Source of the DNA: Pseudoprimorskyibacter insulae
GTDB lineage: Bacteria; Pseudomonadota; Alphaproteobacteria; Rhodobacterales; Rhodobacteraceae
DNA: 64,000 bases
Direction: 5' to 3'
Assembly (NCBI RefSeq): GCF_900302505.1
Contig: NZ_OMOJ01000001.1
Span: forward strand, 1,036,943 to 1,100,942
Part shown: one piece after another, positions 52,979 to 61,101 of the stretch
Layout: every line of letters starts with the position of its first letter
How positions within the stretch are numbered: position 1 is the first letter of the stretch
Position numbers and translations under genes: made by a program
Notes under the pieces: model-generated
Database searches by the model: none
Told to the model about the DNA's origin: nothing
The model's input: only the letters and a program-made list of their open reading frames with translations

Positions 52979-53973
52979 CAACATATGCACTCAACGGCCT
53001 TGGCCGGATGGGCAAGCTGGCGCTGCGCCCGCTGCTGGAAAGCGGCGCGACGGTGAAATTCATCAACGACGCAGTGGGCGATGCCGCGATGCATGCGCAT
53101 CTGCTGGAGTTCGACACCGTGCATGGCCGCTGGCCCGCCGAATTCGCCGTCGAAGGCAATGATATCCTGATCGACGGCACGCGTATCCCCGTGTGCACGA
53201 CTAAGTCGATTGCCGATCTGCCGCTGGACGGTGTGGATGTGGTGATTGACTGTACCGGCGTATTCAAAACCGCCGAAAAGCTTCAGCCCTATTTCGATGC
53301 GGGCGTGAAGAAGGTGGTGGTGTCTGCCCCCGTTAAGGAGGATGAGGTTGCTAATATCGTGTACGGGGTCAACGACGATACCTACGATCCTGCCAAGCAT
53401 CGCATTGTCACGGCGGCATCCTGCACGACCAACTGCCTTGCGCCCGTGGTCAAGGTGCTGATCGAAACCTTCGGCATCAAGCACGGCTCGATGACCACGA
53501 TCCATGACGTGACCAACACGCAAACCATCGTGGACCGTCCCGCCAAGGATCTGCGGCGCGCGCGCTCGGCCCTCAATTCGCTGATCCCGACAACGACCGG
53601 TTCGGCCACGGCGATCACGTTGATTTACCCGCAGCTCAAGGGCAAGCTGAACGGCCACGCGGTGCGGGTGCCGTTGCTCAATGCCTCGCTGACCGATTGC
53701 GTGTTCGAGCTGGAGCGTGAGACGACAGCAGAAGAGATCAACGAAGCATTCAAAGCCGCCTCGGAAGGGGCGCTGAGGGGCATTCTGGGCTATGAAACCC
53801 GCCCGCTGGTGTCCTGCGATTACACAAACGACCCGCGCAGCACGATCATTGATGCGCCCTCGACCATGGTGATCAACGGCACGCAGGCGAAAATCTATGC
53901 GTGGTATGACAACGAATGGGGTTATGCCAACCGCTTGGTGGACGTGGCCCGCATGGTCGGAGCCTCGCTGTGA
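52975..53973 (+). CDS. ArsJ-associated glyceraldehyde-3-phosphate dehydrogenase
   Basis: A 332-residue GAPDH with NAD motif GLGRMG (8-13), catalytic C150 in ASCTTNC and H177. In ars operons this enzyme makes 1-arseno-3-phosphoglycerate from arsenate, and ArsJ exports the product. Its coupling to ArsJ (4-base GTGA overlap) supports that role over central glycolysis. Confidence 0.93.
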   Translation: MTTYALNGLGRMGKLALRPLLESGATVKFINDAVGDAAMHAHLLEFDTVHGRWPAEFAVEGNDILIDGTRIPVCTTKSIADLPLDGVDVVIDCTGVFKTAEKLQPYFDAGVKKVVVSAPVKEDEVANIVYGVNDDTYDPAKHRIVTAASCTTNCLAPVVKVLIETFGIKHGSMTTIHDVTNTQTIVDRPAKDLRRARSALNSLIPTTTGSATAITLIYPQLKGKLNGHAVRVPLLNASLTDCVFELERETTAEEINEAFKAASEGALRGILGYETRPLVSCDYTNDPRSTIIDAPSTMVINGTQAKIYAWYDNEWGYANRLVDVARMVGASL

Positions 53974-55232
53974 GCAAACCTCAGGGCCTTGCGGCCTACA
54001 TCGCCGTCACAGCGGCCTATTGGGCCTTTATGCTGACCGATGGCGCCTTGCGGATGCTGGTGCTGCTGCACTTCCACACGCTGGGCTATTCGGCGGTGCA
54101 ACTGGCCTATCTGTTTGTGCTGTACGAAATCGCGGGCGTTCTGACCAACCTGTCGGCGGGTTGGATCGCGGCGCGGTTTGGCCTGACCAGCACGCTCTAT
54201 GCGGGGCTATCGCTGCAAGTGGTGGCGCTGTTGGCGCTGACGCAGCTTGACCCCGAATGGGCGATTGGTGCCTCGGTCGCATATGTGATGGTCGTGCAGG
54301 GCGCGTCGGGCGTGGCCAAAGACCTTGCCAAGATGAGCGCGAAAAGCGCGGTCAAGCTGCTGGCCCCCAAGGGGCAGGGCGGGCTGTTCAAATGGGTGGC
54401 CGTGCTGACGGGATCGAAGAACGCGGTTAAGGGGCTTGGCTTTCTGCTGGGCGCGGCACTGCTGGCGCTGGCCGGGTTCAACGCGGCAGTTCTGGGCATG
54501 GCGGGCGTGCTTGCGGTGATCCTGATCGCCGTCGCGCTGCGCATGCCTTCGGGCCTGCCTGCCGGACGCAAAGACGCCAAATTCCACGAGGTGTTTTCCA
54601 AGAACGCCAATATCAACTGGCTGAGCTTTGCGCGGGTGTTTCTGTTTGGCGCGCGGGACGTGTGGTTTGTGGTCGGCATTCCGGTTTATTTCTACGCCGT
54701 GCTGTCGGACGGCACGGAAGAGGGCAACCGCGCGGCCTTTTTCCTGATCGGCAGCTTCATGGCCGTCTGGATCATCCTTTACGGGCTGGTTCAGGGCATG
54801 GCCCCGCGCATCCTTGGCGCGAAATCACGTCCCGAAGGCGCGATCATCGCCGATGCCCGCCGTTGGGCCGCGATGCTGGCCGTGGTTCCGGCGCTGCTGG
54901 CGGCGCTGGTCTGGTGGGCCGGTGCGCCGCAGCTTTGGCTGACGGTCACACTGGTTGCGGGGCTTTTGGTGTTCGGGGCGCTGTTTGCCGTGAACTCATC
55001 GCTGCATTCCTACCTGATCCTTGCCTTCACCAGCGAGGACCGGGTCAGCATGGATGTTGGGTTCTACTACATGGCCAATGCGGCGGGGCGGCTGCTCGGC
55101 ACGGTGCTGTCTGGTCTCAGCTACCAAATCGGCGGGGTTGCGGCGTGTCTGGCTGTGGCTGCGGTGATGCTGGGCCTCAGTGCAATCGGGGCGGGGCGAT
55201 TGCGTCAAACCCCTCTCGCCCCGCAAGGCTGA
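53970..55232 (+). CDS. arsJ: Organoarsenical efflux MFS transporter ArsJ
   Basis: A 420-residue MFS protein with about twelve helices. The GTG at 53970 is chosen because it overlaps the GAPDH stop (GTGA) and gives the family start [24 protein letters not shown]. The loop [12 protein letters not shown] is the MFS motif A region. It exports 1-arseno-3-phosphoglycerate, giving arsenate resistance without reduction. No arsB or acr3 is in this window. Confidence 0.92.
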   Translation: MSKPQGLAAYIAVTAAYWAFMLTDGALRMLVLLHFHTLGYSAVQLAYLFVLYEIAGVLTNLSAGWIAARFGLTSTLYAGLSLQVVALLALTQLDPEWAIGASVAYVMVVQGASGVAKDLAKMSAKSAVKLLAPKGQGGLFKWVAVLTGSKNAVKGLGFLLGAALLALAGFNAAVLGMAGVLAVILIAVALRMPSGLPAGRKDAKFHEVFSKNANINWLSFARVFLFGARDVWFVVGIPVYFYAVLSDGTEEGNRAAFFLIGSFMAVWIILYGLVQGMAPRILGAKSRPEGAIIADARRWAAMLAVVPALLAALVWWAGAPQLWLTVTLVAGLLVFGALFAVNSSLHSYLILAFTSEDRVSMDVGFYYMANAAGRLLGTVLSGLSYQIGGVAACLAVAAVMLGLSAIGAGRLRQTPLAPQG

Positions 55233-55250
55233 TCGCGCTATTGCTATAGC

Positions 55251-56111
55251 ATGAGCGAGACAGGTTTTCTGGGAATCGATTGCGGTGGCACGAACTGCCG
55301 GGTGGCCTATGCCAAGGCCGGTCGGCGCGTGGACTACATCGGCAACGGGGCGAATTTCACCACCGACCCCGATGGCTGCGCGGAGGCGATTGTCGAAGCC
55401 TGTCAGGGACTGGCCGACAAGGCCGGGATCGCCCTTTCCGAACTCTGCGATGCCTACGCCTATCTGGGCGTTGCCGGGATCGTGACGGACATAGACGCCG
55501 CCGCGTTGTCCCGCGCCTTGCCCTTCCGCCGATGCAAGGTCGAAGACGACCGGAGCGCCATGGCGGTCGGGGCGCTGGGCGACAAAGACGGGTTTGTCGT
55601 CGGTCTTGGTACCGGGTCTTTCGTGCTGCGCCGCGCCGGTTTGCGGATTGATGGCATCGGCGGCTGGGGCCTGATCCTTGGGGATGAGGCATCGGCGGCA
55701 TGGCTGGGCCGTGGGCTGTTGTCGCGCAGTCTACAGGCGCAGGACGGGCTGTTGCCGCACACCGCGCTGACCCGTGCGATCTTGGATGAATTTGGCGGCG
55801 CGGCGGCAATCGTTCGCTTTGCCCGCACAGCGCACCCGCGCGAATTTGGGCGTTTGGCCAAAGGCCTGTCCGGCGCAGCTGTGGCGGGGGATGGCACTGC
55901 GAAGGCGCTGATGCAAGAGGGCGCAACTTGGATCGGGCGCGGCCTTAGGGCGCTTGGCTGGCAAGCCGGCGGACGGGTGGTTTTGCCCGGCGATCTGGGT
56001 GCGGCCTATGTGCCGTTCCTGCGCGATGAGGTGCAGGGCTGCGTGACGCCTGCCAATGGACCGGCGGTTGAAGGCGCATTGGCCTTGGCCCGGCAGCACG
56101 CATCGGCATGA
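55251..56111 (+). CDS. BadF/BadG-type ATPase, probable N-acetylglucosamine kinase
   Basis: A 286-residue sugar-kinase-like ASKHA protein: LGIDCGGTNCR phosphate loop, GVAGIV, GLGTGSFVL and GGWGLILGDEAS. These motifs match GlcNAc kinases of the BadF/BadG group. The nagA gene overlaps it by 4 bases, so it probably makes GlcNAc-6-phosphate for NagA, in chitin or cell-wall sugar recycling. It starts 18 bases after arsJ. Confidence 0.88.
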   Translation: MSETGFLGIDCGGTNCRVAYAKAGRRVDYIGNGANFTTDPDGCAEAIVEACQGLADKAGIALSELCDAYAYLGVAGIVTDIDAAALSRALPFRRCKVEDDRSAMAVGALGDKDGFVVGLGTGSFVLRRAGLRIDGIGGWGLILGDEASAAWLGRGLLSRSLQAQDGLLPHTALTRAILDEFGGAAAIVRFARTAHPREFGRLAKGLSGAAVAGDGTAKALMQEGATWIGRGLRALGWQAGGRVVLPGDLGAAYVPFLRDEVQGCVTPANGPAVEGALALARQHASA

Positions 56112-57238
56112 CCCTATTCCTAACCGCAGATCAGGTGTTCGACGGCACATCGCTGCGTCCCCGCGCCGTGGTCGAACTGACCGGGGATGAGGTCGTCGCC
56201 GTACATGACGCGCCGCCTGAGGGCGCATCGGTTCAGGATCTGGGCGCGGGCATTTTGGCCCCCGGCTTTGTCGATCTACAGGTCAACGGCGGGGGCGGTG
56301 TGCTGCTGGGCGACCGAACAGATGCCGCGGCGCTGCGGTTGATGATCGACACCCATGCAGGGCTTGGCGCGACGACGATCCTGCCGACGCTGATTACCAA
56401 CACGCCCGAGGTCACCCGCGCCGTACTGGACGCCGCTATTGAGTTGACCGCCCAAGATCCGCGCTTTGCGGGCGCGCATCTGGAAGGCCCGCATCTGTCG
56501 ATCGCCCGCAAAGGCGCGCATGACGGGGCGCTGATCCGCGCCATGACGGATGAAGACCTGACCGCGCTATGCGATGCGGCGCAGCGGCTGCGGGTGCTAA
56601 AGGTCACACTCGCGCCGGAAAGCGTGCGGCCCGATCAGGTGGCCACACTGACCAAGGCGGGCGCGCTTGTGTCGCTGGGCCATAGCGATGCCGATTCCGG
56701 GGCCTGCGCTGCGCTGGTTCAGGCGGGTGCGCGCTGCGTGACCCATCTGTTCAACGCTATGTCACAAATGACTGGTCGCGCGCCGGGGCTGGTTGGAACC
56801 GCGCTGAATGATGGGCGCTTGCATACCGGGCTGATCGCCGACGGGGTGCATGTGGACCCGGCAATGATCGCGCTGGCGCTGCGGGCCAAACAGGGGCCGG
56901 GGCGGCTGTTTCTGGTCAGCGATAGCATGGCAGTCGCCGGTACGGACGCCGCCGCATTCACCCTCGGCGGGCGGGACATCCTGCGCCGCGATGGGCGGCT
57001 GACGCTGGCGGATGGCACTTTGGCCGGGGCGGATTTAAGCATGGACCGGGCGCTTCAAGTCATGGTGCAGGATGTGGGCTGCCCGCTGGAGGAGGCGCTG
57101 CAAATGGCAACCTCGGTGCCCGGCGATTTGATCGGATCAAAGGCAGGGCGTTTTATGGCAGGCGCACCTGCCGATATGGTGCACCTGACCAATGATTTTC
57201 GCCTGAACGCCGTCTGGAAAAACGGCGTTCGGATCTAG
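56108..57238 (+). CDS. nagA: N-acetylglucosamine-6-phosphate deacetylase
   Basis: A 376-residue amidohydrolase: GFVDLQVNGGGG start motif, LEGPHLS, LGHSDAD, THLFNAMSQM and SDSMAVAG are all characteristic. It converts GlcNAc-6-P to GlcN-6-P and acetate. The last 20 bases carry a hairpin, and its stop shares CTAG with the convergent exonuclease gene. Confidence 0.94.
   Translation: MTLFLTADQVFDGTSLRPRAVVELTGDEVVAVHDAPPEGASVQDLGAGILAPGFVDLQVNGGGGVLLGDRTDAAALRLMIDTHAGLGATTILPTLITNTPEVTRAVLDAAIELTAQDPRFAGAHLEGPHLSIARKGAHDGALIRAMTDEDLTALCDAAQRLRVLKVTLAPESVRPDQVATLTKAGALVSLGHSDADSGACAALVQAGARCVTHLFNAMSQMTGRAPGLVGTALNDGRLHTGLIADGVHVDPAMIALALRAKQGPGRLFLVSDSMAVAGTDAAAFTLGGRDILRRDGRLTLADGTLAGADLSMDRALQVMVQDVGCPLEEALQMATSVPGDLIGSKAGRFMAGAPADMVHLTNDFRLNAVWKNGVRI
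57205..57230. terminator. Hairpin inside the 3' end of nagA
   Basis: A perfect 9-bp stem GAACGCCGT/ACGGCGTTC with an A-rich loop (CTGGAAAA) lies within the coding end of nagA, 6 bases before the stop. As nagA and the exonuclease gene overlap at their stops there is no room for a terminator between them, so this may serve instead. No T tract follows. Confidence 0.45.
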
Positions 57239-58650
57239 TTCATATCTTCCAGTAAACGCCCATGTTTGCGTGTTTGAACAAGCACATCGCCAAAGGTTTT
57301 CATCCCGCGCGCTTCCAGCATGGGCAGCATGCGCACCAGAACTTCGGCGGTGGCCTGCGCATCCCCCAGCGCGGTATGGCGAAGCTGCGGCGGGATGGTG
57401 ATATCGAGCCGGTCGCAAAGCGAATCCAGCGTATGGGTTTCCGACGCGCCAAACAGGACCGCCGACAACAGCACCGTATCCAGGATCGGATGATCCCAGA
57501 CCACACCCATATCACGGGCGTGGCGGCGTAGAAAAGCCATATCGAACGGGGCGTTATGGGCCACAATGACAGCATTTCGCGAAAAGATGTGAAAGCTCAT
57601 CCCGGCCTCAGCGATACGCGGCTTGCCTTTGACCATCGCATCGGTCACGCCATGCACCTTAGTGCTGGAGGGCGGGATCGGCATGCCGGGATCGACCAGT
57701 TGGTCGATGCTTTCGCCAGTCACGATCCGGCCATTGATCACCCGCACGGCCCCGATCTGAACGATTTCGTCCTTATGCGGCAAAAGCCCTGTGGTTTCAG
57801 TGTCGAAGACCACATAGCTCAGGTCGCGCAGGGGGGTATCCTCTAGCGCGCGGCCGGGTTTTTGATCCAGCAGGTCGAAGTCATAGACGATGGGCCGGGC
57901 CGCATCGGGGCTGATCCGGGCCATGGCATCGTCGATCACCATCAGATAGCCACCGCCATCCATCGGCTTTAGTCGCGCGGAATAGCTTTGGCGGCCATCG
58001 GCGCTTTGTGCTTCCAAGCTGACCTCAAGCCCGGATTTGTTCATTTTGCTGCGGGCAGCGGATAGGCTTTGGGCGTTGAAATAGTCGTAGATTGAGGCGT
58101 TTAGGCGCGGTACGTGAACCTGCGCCAGAACCTCGGCGGCTTGTCCATCGTACAGAACGATCTGGTCGTTCTGGCTGACCAATATAGTGGCCACGGGGAT
58201 TTCCGTCAGCAGCGCCGTCAGTTGCGCCTTTTCCCGCGCCAGCCGGGCGGTTTCGGTGGCAACGACCTGCGCGGTCGACATGGCGCTTTCGTTCAATTGC
58301 CGCGCCACCGCATCGGCGGCGGGGGCCAGATCGCCCAAGTAGCGGGCGGCATGGGTGTTGACCGATTTGTCCACCTGCGCATGGGCGCGGGTCCGCATTT
58401 CCGAGGCCAAACGCTCAATCGGTTTGGCGACGTTTTCATCGAACAACAGCCAGATGCCCGCCGTCAGTCCGACGATCAGAAAGCTGGACAGGATGCCCGC
58501 AAAGACAAACCCATTGGTCGCGCCCGATCCGGCCACCCGGCCATGACCCACATAAAGCGCGGCCCAAACCACGACGATCGACCCGGCGGCCAGCAGGATG
58601 AAGAACAAAAAGATGCGAAGGCGCAGGCTGAGGCTAGACAGTGTCATCAC
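57235..58650 (-). CDS. Membrane-anchored PAS-linked DnaQ-type 3'-5' exonuclease
   Basis: A 471-residue protein. Two membrane helices (about 12-34 and 47-70) are followed by a HAMP-like helix, a PAS-like domain (about 148-245) and a DEDDh exonuclease (about 278-450) with D283, E285, D370, H425 and D430. It is thus built like a sensor kinase with an exonuclease in place of the kinase. It is not the replicative epsilon subunit. It lies downstream of the cNMP/CBS gene in the acetate-uptake cluster. Confidence 0.9.
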   Translation of the reverse strand: MMTLSSLSLRLRIFLFFILLAAGSIVVVWAALYVGHGRVAGSGATNGFVFAGILSSFLIVGLTAGIWLLFDENVAKPIERLASEMRTRAHAQVDKSVNTHAARYLGDLAPAADAVARQLNESAMSTAQVVATETARLAREKAQLTALLTEIPVATILVSQNDQIVLYDGQAAEVLAQVHVPRLNASIYDYFNAQSLSAARSKMNKSGLEVSLEAQSADGRQSYSARLKPMDGGGYLMVIDDAMARISPDAARPIVYDFDLLDQKPGRALEDTPLRDLSYVVFDTETTGLLPHKDEIVQIGAVRVINGRIVTGESIDQLVDPGMPIPPSSTKVHGVTDAMVKGKPRIAEAGMSFHIFSRNAVIVAHNAPFDMAFLRRHARDMGVVWDHPILDTVLLSAVLFGASETHTLDSLCDRLDITIPPQLRHTALGDAQATAEVLVRMLPMLEARGMKTFGDVLVQTRKHGRLLEDMN

Positions 58651-59147
58651 GCGCCCCCTTTGCAGGCGGTGGTGACGATGGCGTCATCGGCAGGCACCTG
58701 TTGCCAGACCGGCTTGGCGTTGGTTTCGCCCGGTTCAGCCCGTTCGCCGGTTTCGCAATTGACCAGGATCATCACCGATTTCGGAGTGGTCCAGCGGTCA
58801 TACAAATAAAGCGGCACCTCTTTGATTGCGGCGCTGCCCATCAGGGCCTGCGTGTTCGCCCGATCCTGCGCCACGAAGCGGTCGACATAAGGCCAGACAT
58901 AGGTCCAAGGGCGGTACATCGCGCGGTTTTCCACCGGATGCACGACGACAGTGCCTTCGGGCAGGGCCGCCTGAGCGCGGGCATACCAGCCGTATTCGTT
59001 GAACACGGTCACGCCGAGCATGGTTAAACCGGCGGCGACAGGCGTCACCCAGCGCGGCAAACGGCGGCCCGTCAGACGGTTCAGGCCAATGGCGATGCCA
59101 GCCGCGCCAACCCCGGCGATGACCACCGCAAGCAATTCGAACAGCAT
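58647..59147 (-). CDS. Membrane protein of unknown function in the acetate-uptake cluster
   Basis: A 166-residue protein with two N-terminal membrane helices (about 2-24 and 34-52) and a C-terminal periplasmic or cytoplasmic domain with WTYVWPYVDRF. No family is recognised. It overlaps the exonuclease gene by 4 bases and follows the cNMP/CBS gene by 28 bases, so it belongs to the same transcript. Confidence 0.75.
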   Translation of the reverse strand: MLFELLAVVIAGVGAAGIAIGLNRLTGRRLPRWVTPVAAGLTMLGVTVFNEYGWYARAQAALPEGTVVVHPVENRAMYRPWTYVWPYVDRFVAQDRANTQALMGSAAIKEVPLYLYDRWTTPKSVMILVNCETGERAEPGETNAKPVWQQVPADDAIVTTACKGGA

Positions 59148-59175
59148 GTTTCCTCCTCCCCCTTATTCGGCCTGC

Positions 59176-60999
59176 TTATCCAAGCATGCCTCGGCCGTGG
59201 CCGATAGATGATTGCAGCGTCTTTACCACGACGAAAGCGTCACGCAGATGACTTCTGTCAAAATCTGACAGGTCTGCGGGCGCAAGGTAATTGTCAGGCG
59301 CTTTGCCAGCTTTGATTTGCGTGGCTTGATGCTCCAATCGCGCCTCTGCGATCAAGTCATAGGCATCCAGCAAATCACGCCCGCCCGTTGTGCTTAGAAC
59401 ACCTGCGGTGATCGCAGCCTCAAGGCGGGCGCGGGTGTTCACCTCGGTCAGGCGGCCTTGCAGCGCATAGACCCGGCCCAGATCGACGACGGGCACGACG
59501 CCGTTGTGCTTCAGATCCAGCTGGTTTTTGTGTTCGCCCGATTTGATCGTGGCAAAGCCGCGCAGCAGCCCCAAAGGCGGCGTGTGTTTCAGCGAATTTC
59601 CCACCATATGCGCAACGAAGATCGAGTTTTTCGACGCGGCCTTGAGCGTGGTTTCCTGCAAATCCTCAAACAGGCCGACCGCGCCGCCGATGGGACGCAG
59701 GTCAAACATGACCGAGGCCAGCATCTGCGCTTCGGGGTCGGGCTTGTTGATCCAGCGGTCGAAATAGTCACGCCAAACGCGCACCGGTTGGCACCAGCGG
59801 TCGGCGGTCGCCATCATATCGCCGGGGCAATAGACGTAGCCACAGGTGTTCAGGCCATCGCAGACGAATTTCGCCAGCTTGCGGAAATAAGGCATGTCGC
59901 CCGGCGTGACGTCATCCGACAGCATCAAACAGTTGTCTTGGTCCGACACACCAGTCTGCTCTTGGCGGCCTTGGCTGCCGCAGGCCAACCACAGATACGG
60001 GACAGGGGGCGCGCCGAACTGCGCCTCGGCCAAGGCCAGCAGGCGACGGGTGCAAGTATCGGCAATATCGGTGATCAGGCGGGTTACGACCTCATGCCGG
60101 CTACCACCTGCCACAAGTTGCACCAGCAGTTTGGGAATGCGGGCGGTGACGCGGGCCATCGCCTCGGCGTCATTGGCATGGGCGATTTCCGACACCAGCT
60201 CGGCCGAGGATACGGCCTGAAAGCGCGTCAGGTCGGTTTGCGTGACGATGCCCACCAGAATGCCGTTCTCGGTCACGGGGACGTGGCCGATGCGGTGTTC
60301 CATCATCGCGTGCAACACGTCCGAGCCGATGGCCGACGGGGGCAGGGTAAAGGGGTTGGCCGTCATGATCCGGGCGACGGGGGTGCTTAGGGGCAGGCCA
60401 TCGCCAACAACCCGGCCCGACAGGTCGCGGATGGTTATGATGCCGCGCAGCTCGGCGGCTTCGGTCACACATAGCGACGAGATCCGCGCATCGCGCATCA
60501 TCCGCGCGGCGGCCTGCACGCTGTCGCCGGGGGCGATGGTCAGGATGTTCTGCGCCATCAGCGTTTCCACGCGGGTCGAGGCCAGATCATTGGTCTTTTC
60601 GCGCGGCTTGCGCGACCGGTCAAAGAACTTGGCGGCTGCGTCTTGGGTTTTGATCAGATCGTAGAACTGCGCCTTGGGCAGCAGCAGAATGACGGTATCG
60701 GCCATGGCGCGGGCCGAGGTGGCGGCCACGCCGTCGCGGGTCAGGCCGCGTTCGCCGAATGAATTTCGCGGGCCCAAAAGCGATACGGGTACATCGTTTT
60801 CGTCGCAGACCTCAACCTCGCCGGTGTGGATCAGATGCAACCCTTCCAGCGGGCTTCCCAGATCGTAGATCATATCGCCAGCGGCAAAGGCGCGGGCCAC
60901 GAAATGCGGCACCAGCGCGTCCAGCGTTTCGGCCTCCAGCGCATCATAGGGGTGCACGGCGGTCAGGAAACGGCGCAGATCTTCGGATGAAATCGGCAT
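59176..60999 (-). CDS. Cyclic-nucleotide-binding/CBS/DUF294 nucleotidyltransferase-like protein
   Basis: A 607-residue multidomain regulator. A cNMP-binding fold is at about 15-125, a CBS pair at about 145-265 and a GlnD-like DUF294 nucleotidyltransferase core (GSQGRQEQTGVSDQDN, about 340-355) before the DUF294_C domain. Such proteins commonly lie beside actP-type symporter and exonuclease genes in proteobacteria and are thought to be signalling parts, perhaps modifying a protein partner. The ligand and target are unknown. Confidence 0.92.
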   Translation of the reverse strand: MPISSEDLRRFLTAVHPYDALEAETLDALVPHFVARAFAAGDMIYDLGSPLEGLHLIHTGEVEVCDENDVPVSLLGPRNSFGERGLTRDGVAATSARAMADTVILLLPKAQFYDLIKTQDAAAKFFDRSRKPREKTNDLASTRVETLMAQNILTIAPGDSVQAAARMMRDARISSLCVTEAAELRGIITIRDLSGRVVGDGLPLSTPVARIMTANPFTLPPSAIGSDVLHAMMEHRIGHVPVTENGILVGIVTQTDLTRFQAVSSAELVSEIAHANDAEAMARVTARIPKLLVQLVAGGSRHEVVTRLITDIADTCTRRLLALAEAQFGAPPVPYLWLACGSQGRQEQTGVSDQDNCLMLSDDVTPGDMPYFRKLAKFVCDGLNTCGYVYCPGDMMATADRWCQPVRVWRDYFDRWINKPDPEAQMLASVMFDLRPIGGAVGLFEDLQETTLKAASKNSIFVAHMVGNSLKHTPPLGLLRGFATIKSGEHKNQLDLKHNGVVPVVDLGRVYALQGRLTEVNTRARLEAAITAGVLSTTGGRDLLDAYDLIAEARLEHQATQIKAGKAPDNYLAPADLSDFDRSHLRDAFVVVKTLQSSIGHGRGMLG

Positions 61000-61023
61000 G
61001 AAAGCTCCAAAAGGAAAAGAAAA

Positions 61024-61091
61024 GGTCCCGACCAGTGTGAACCGGGCGGGACCGCGATTTAAGAGGGCGGGCCGTCGCAGGTGGCGGCCCG
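61024..61091 (-). terminator. Tandem hairpins after the symporter gene
   Basis: Two stems lie between the symporter and the cNMP/CBS gene: CGGGCCG/CGGCCCG (61068-61091) and GGTCCCG/CGGGACC (61024-61053). The second is followed on the minus strand by TTTTCTTTT. They look like a terminator or attenuator that lowers expression of the downstream regulatory genes. Confidence 0.8.
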
Positions 61092-61101
61092 AACGCCGAT
61101 C

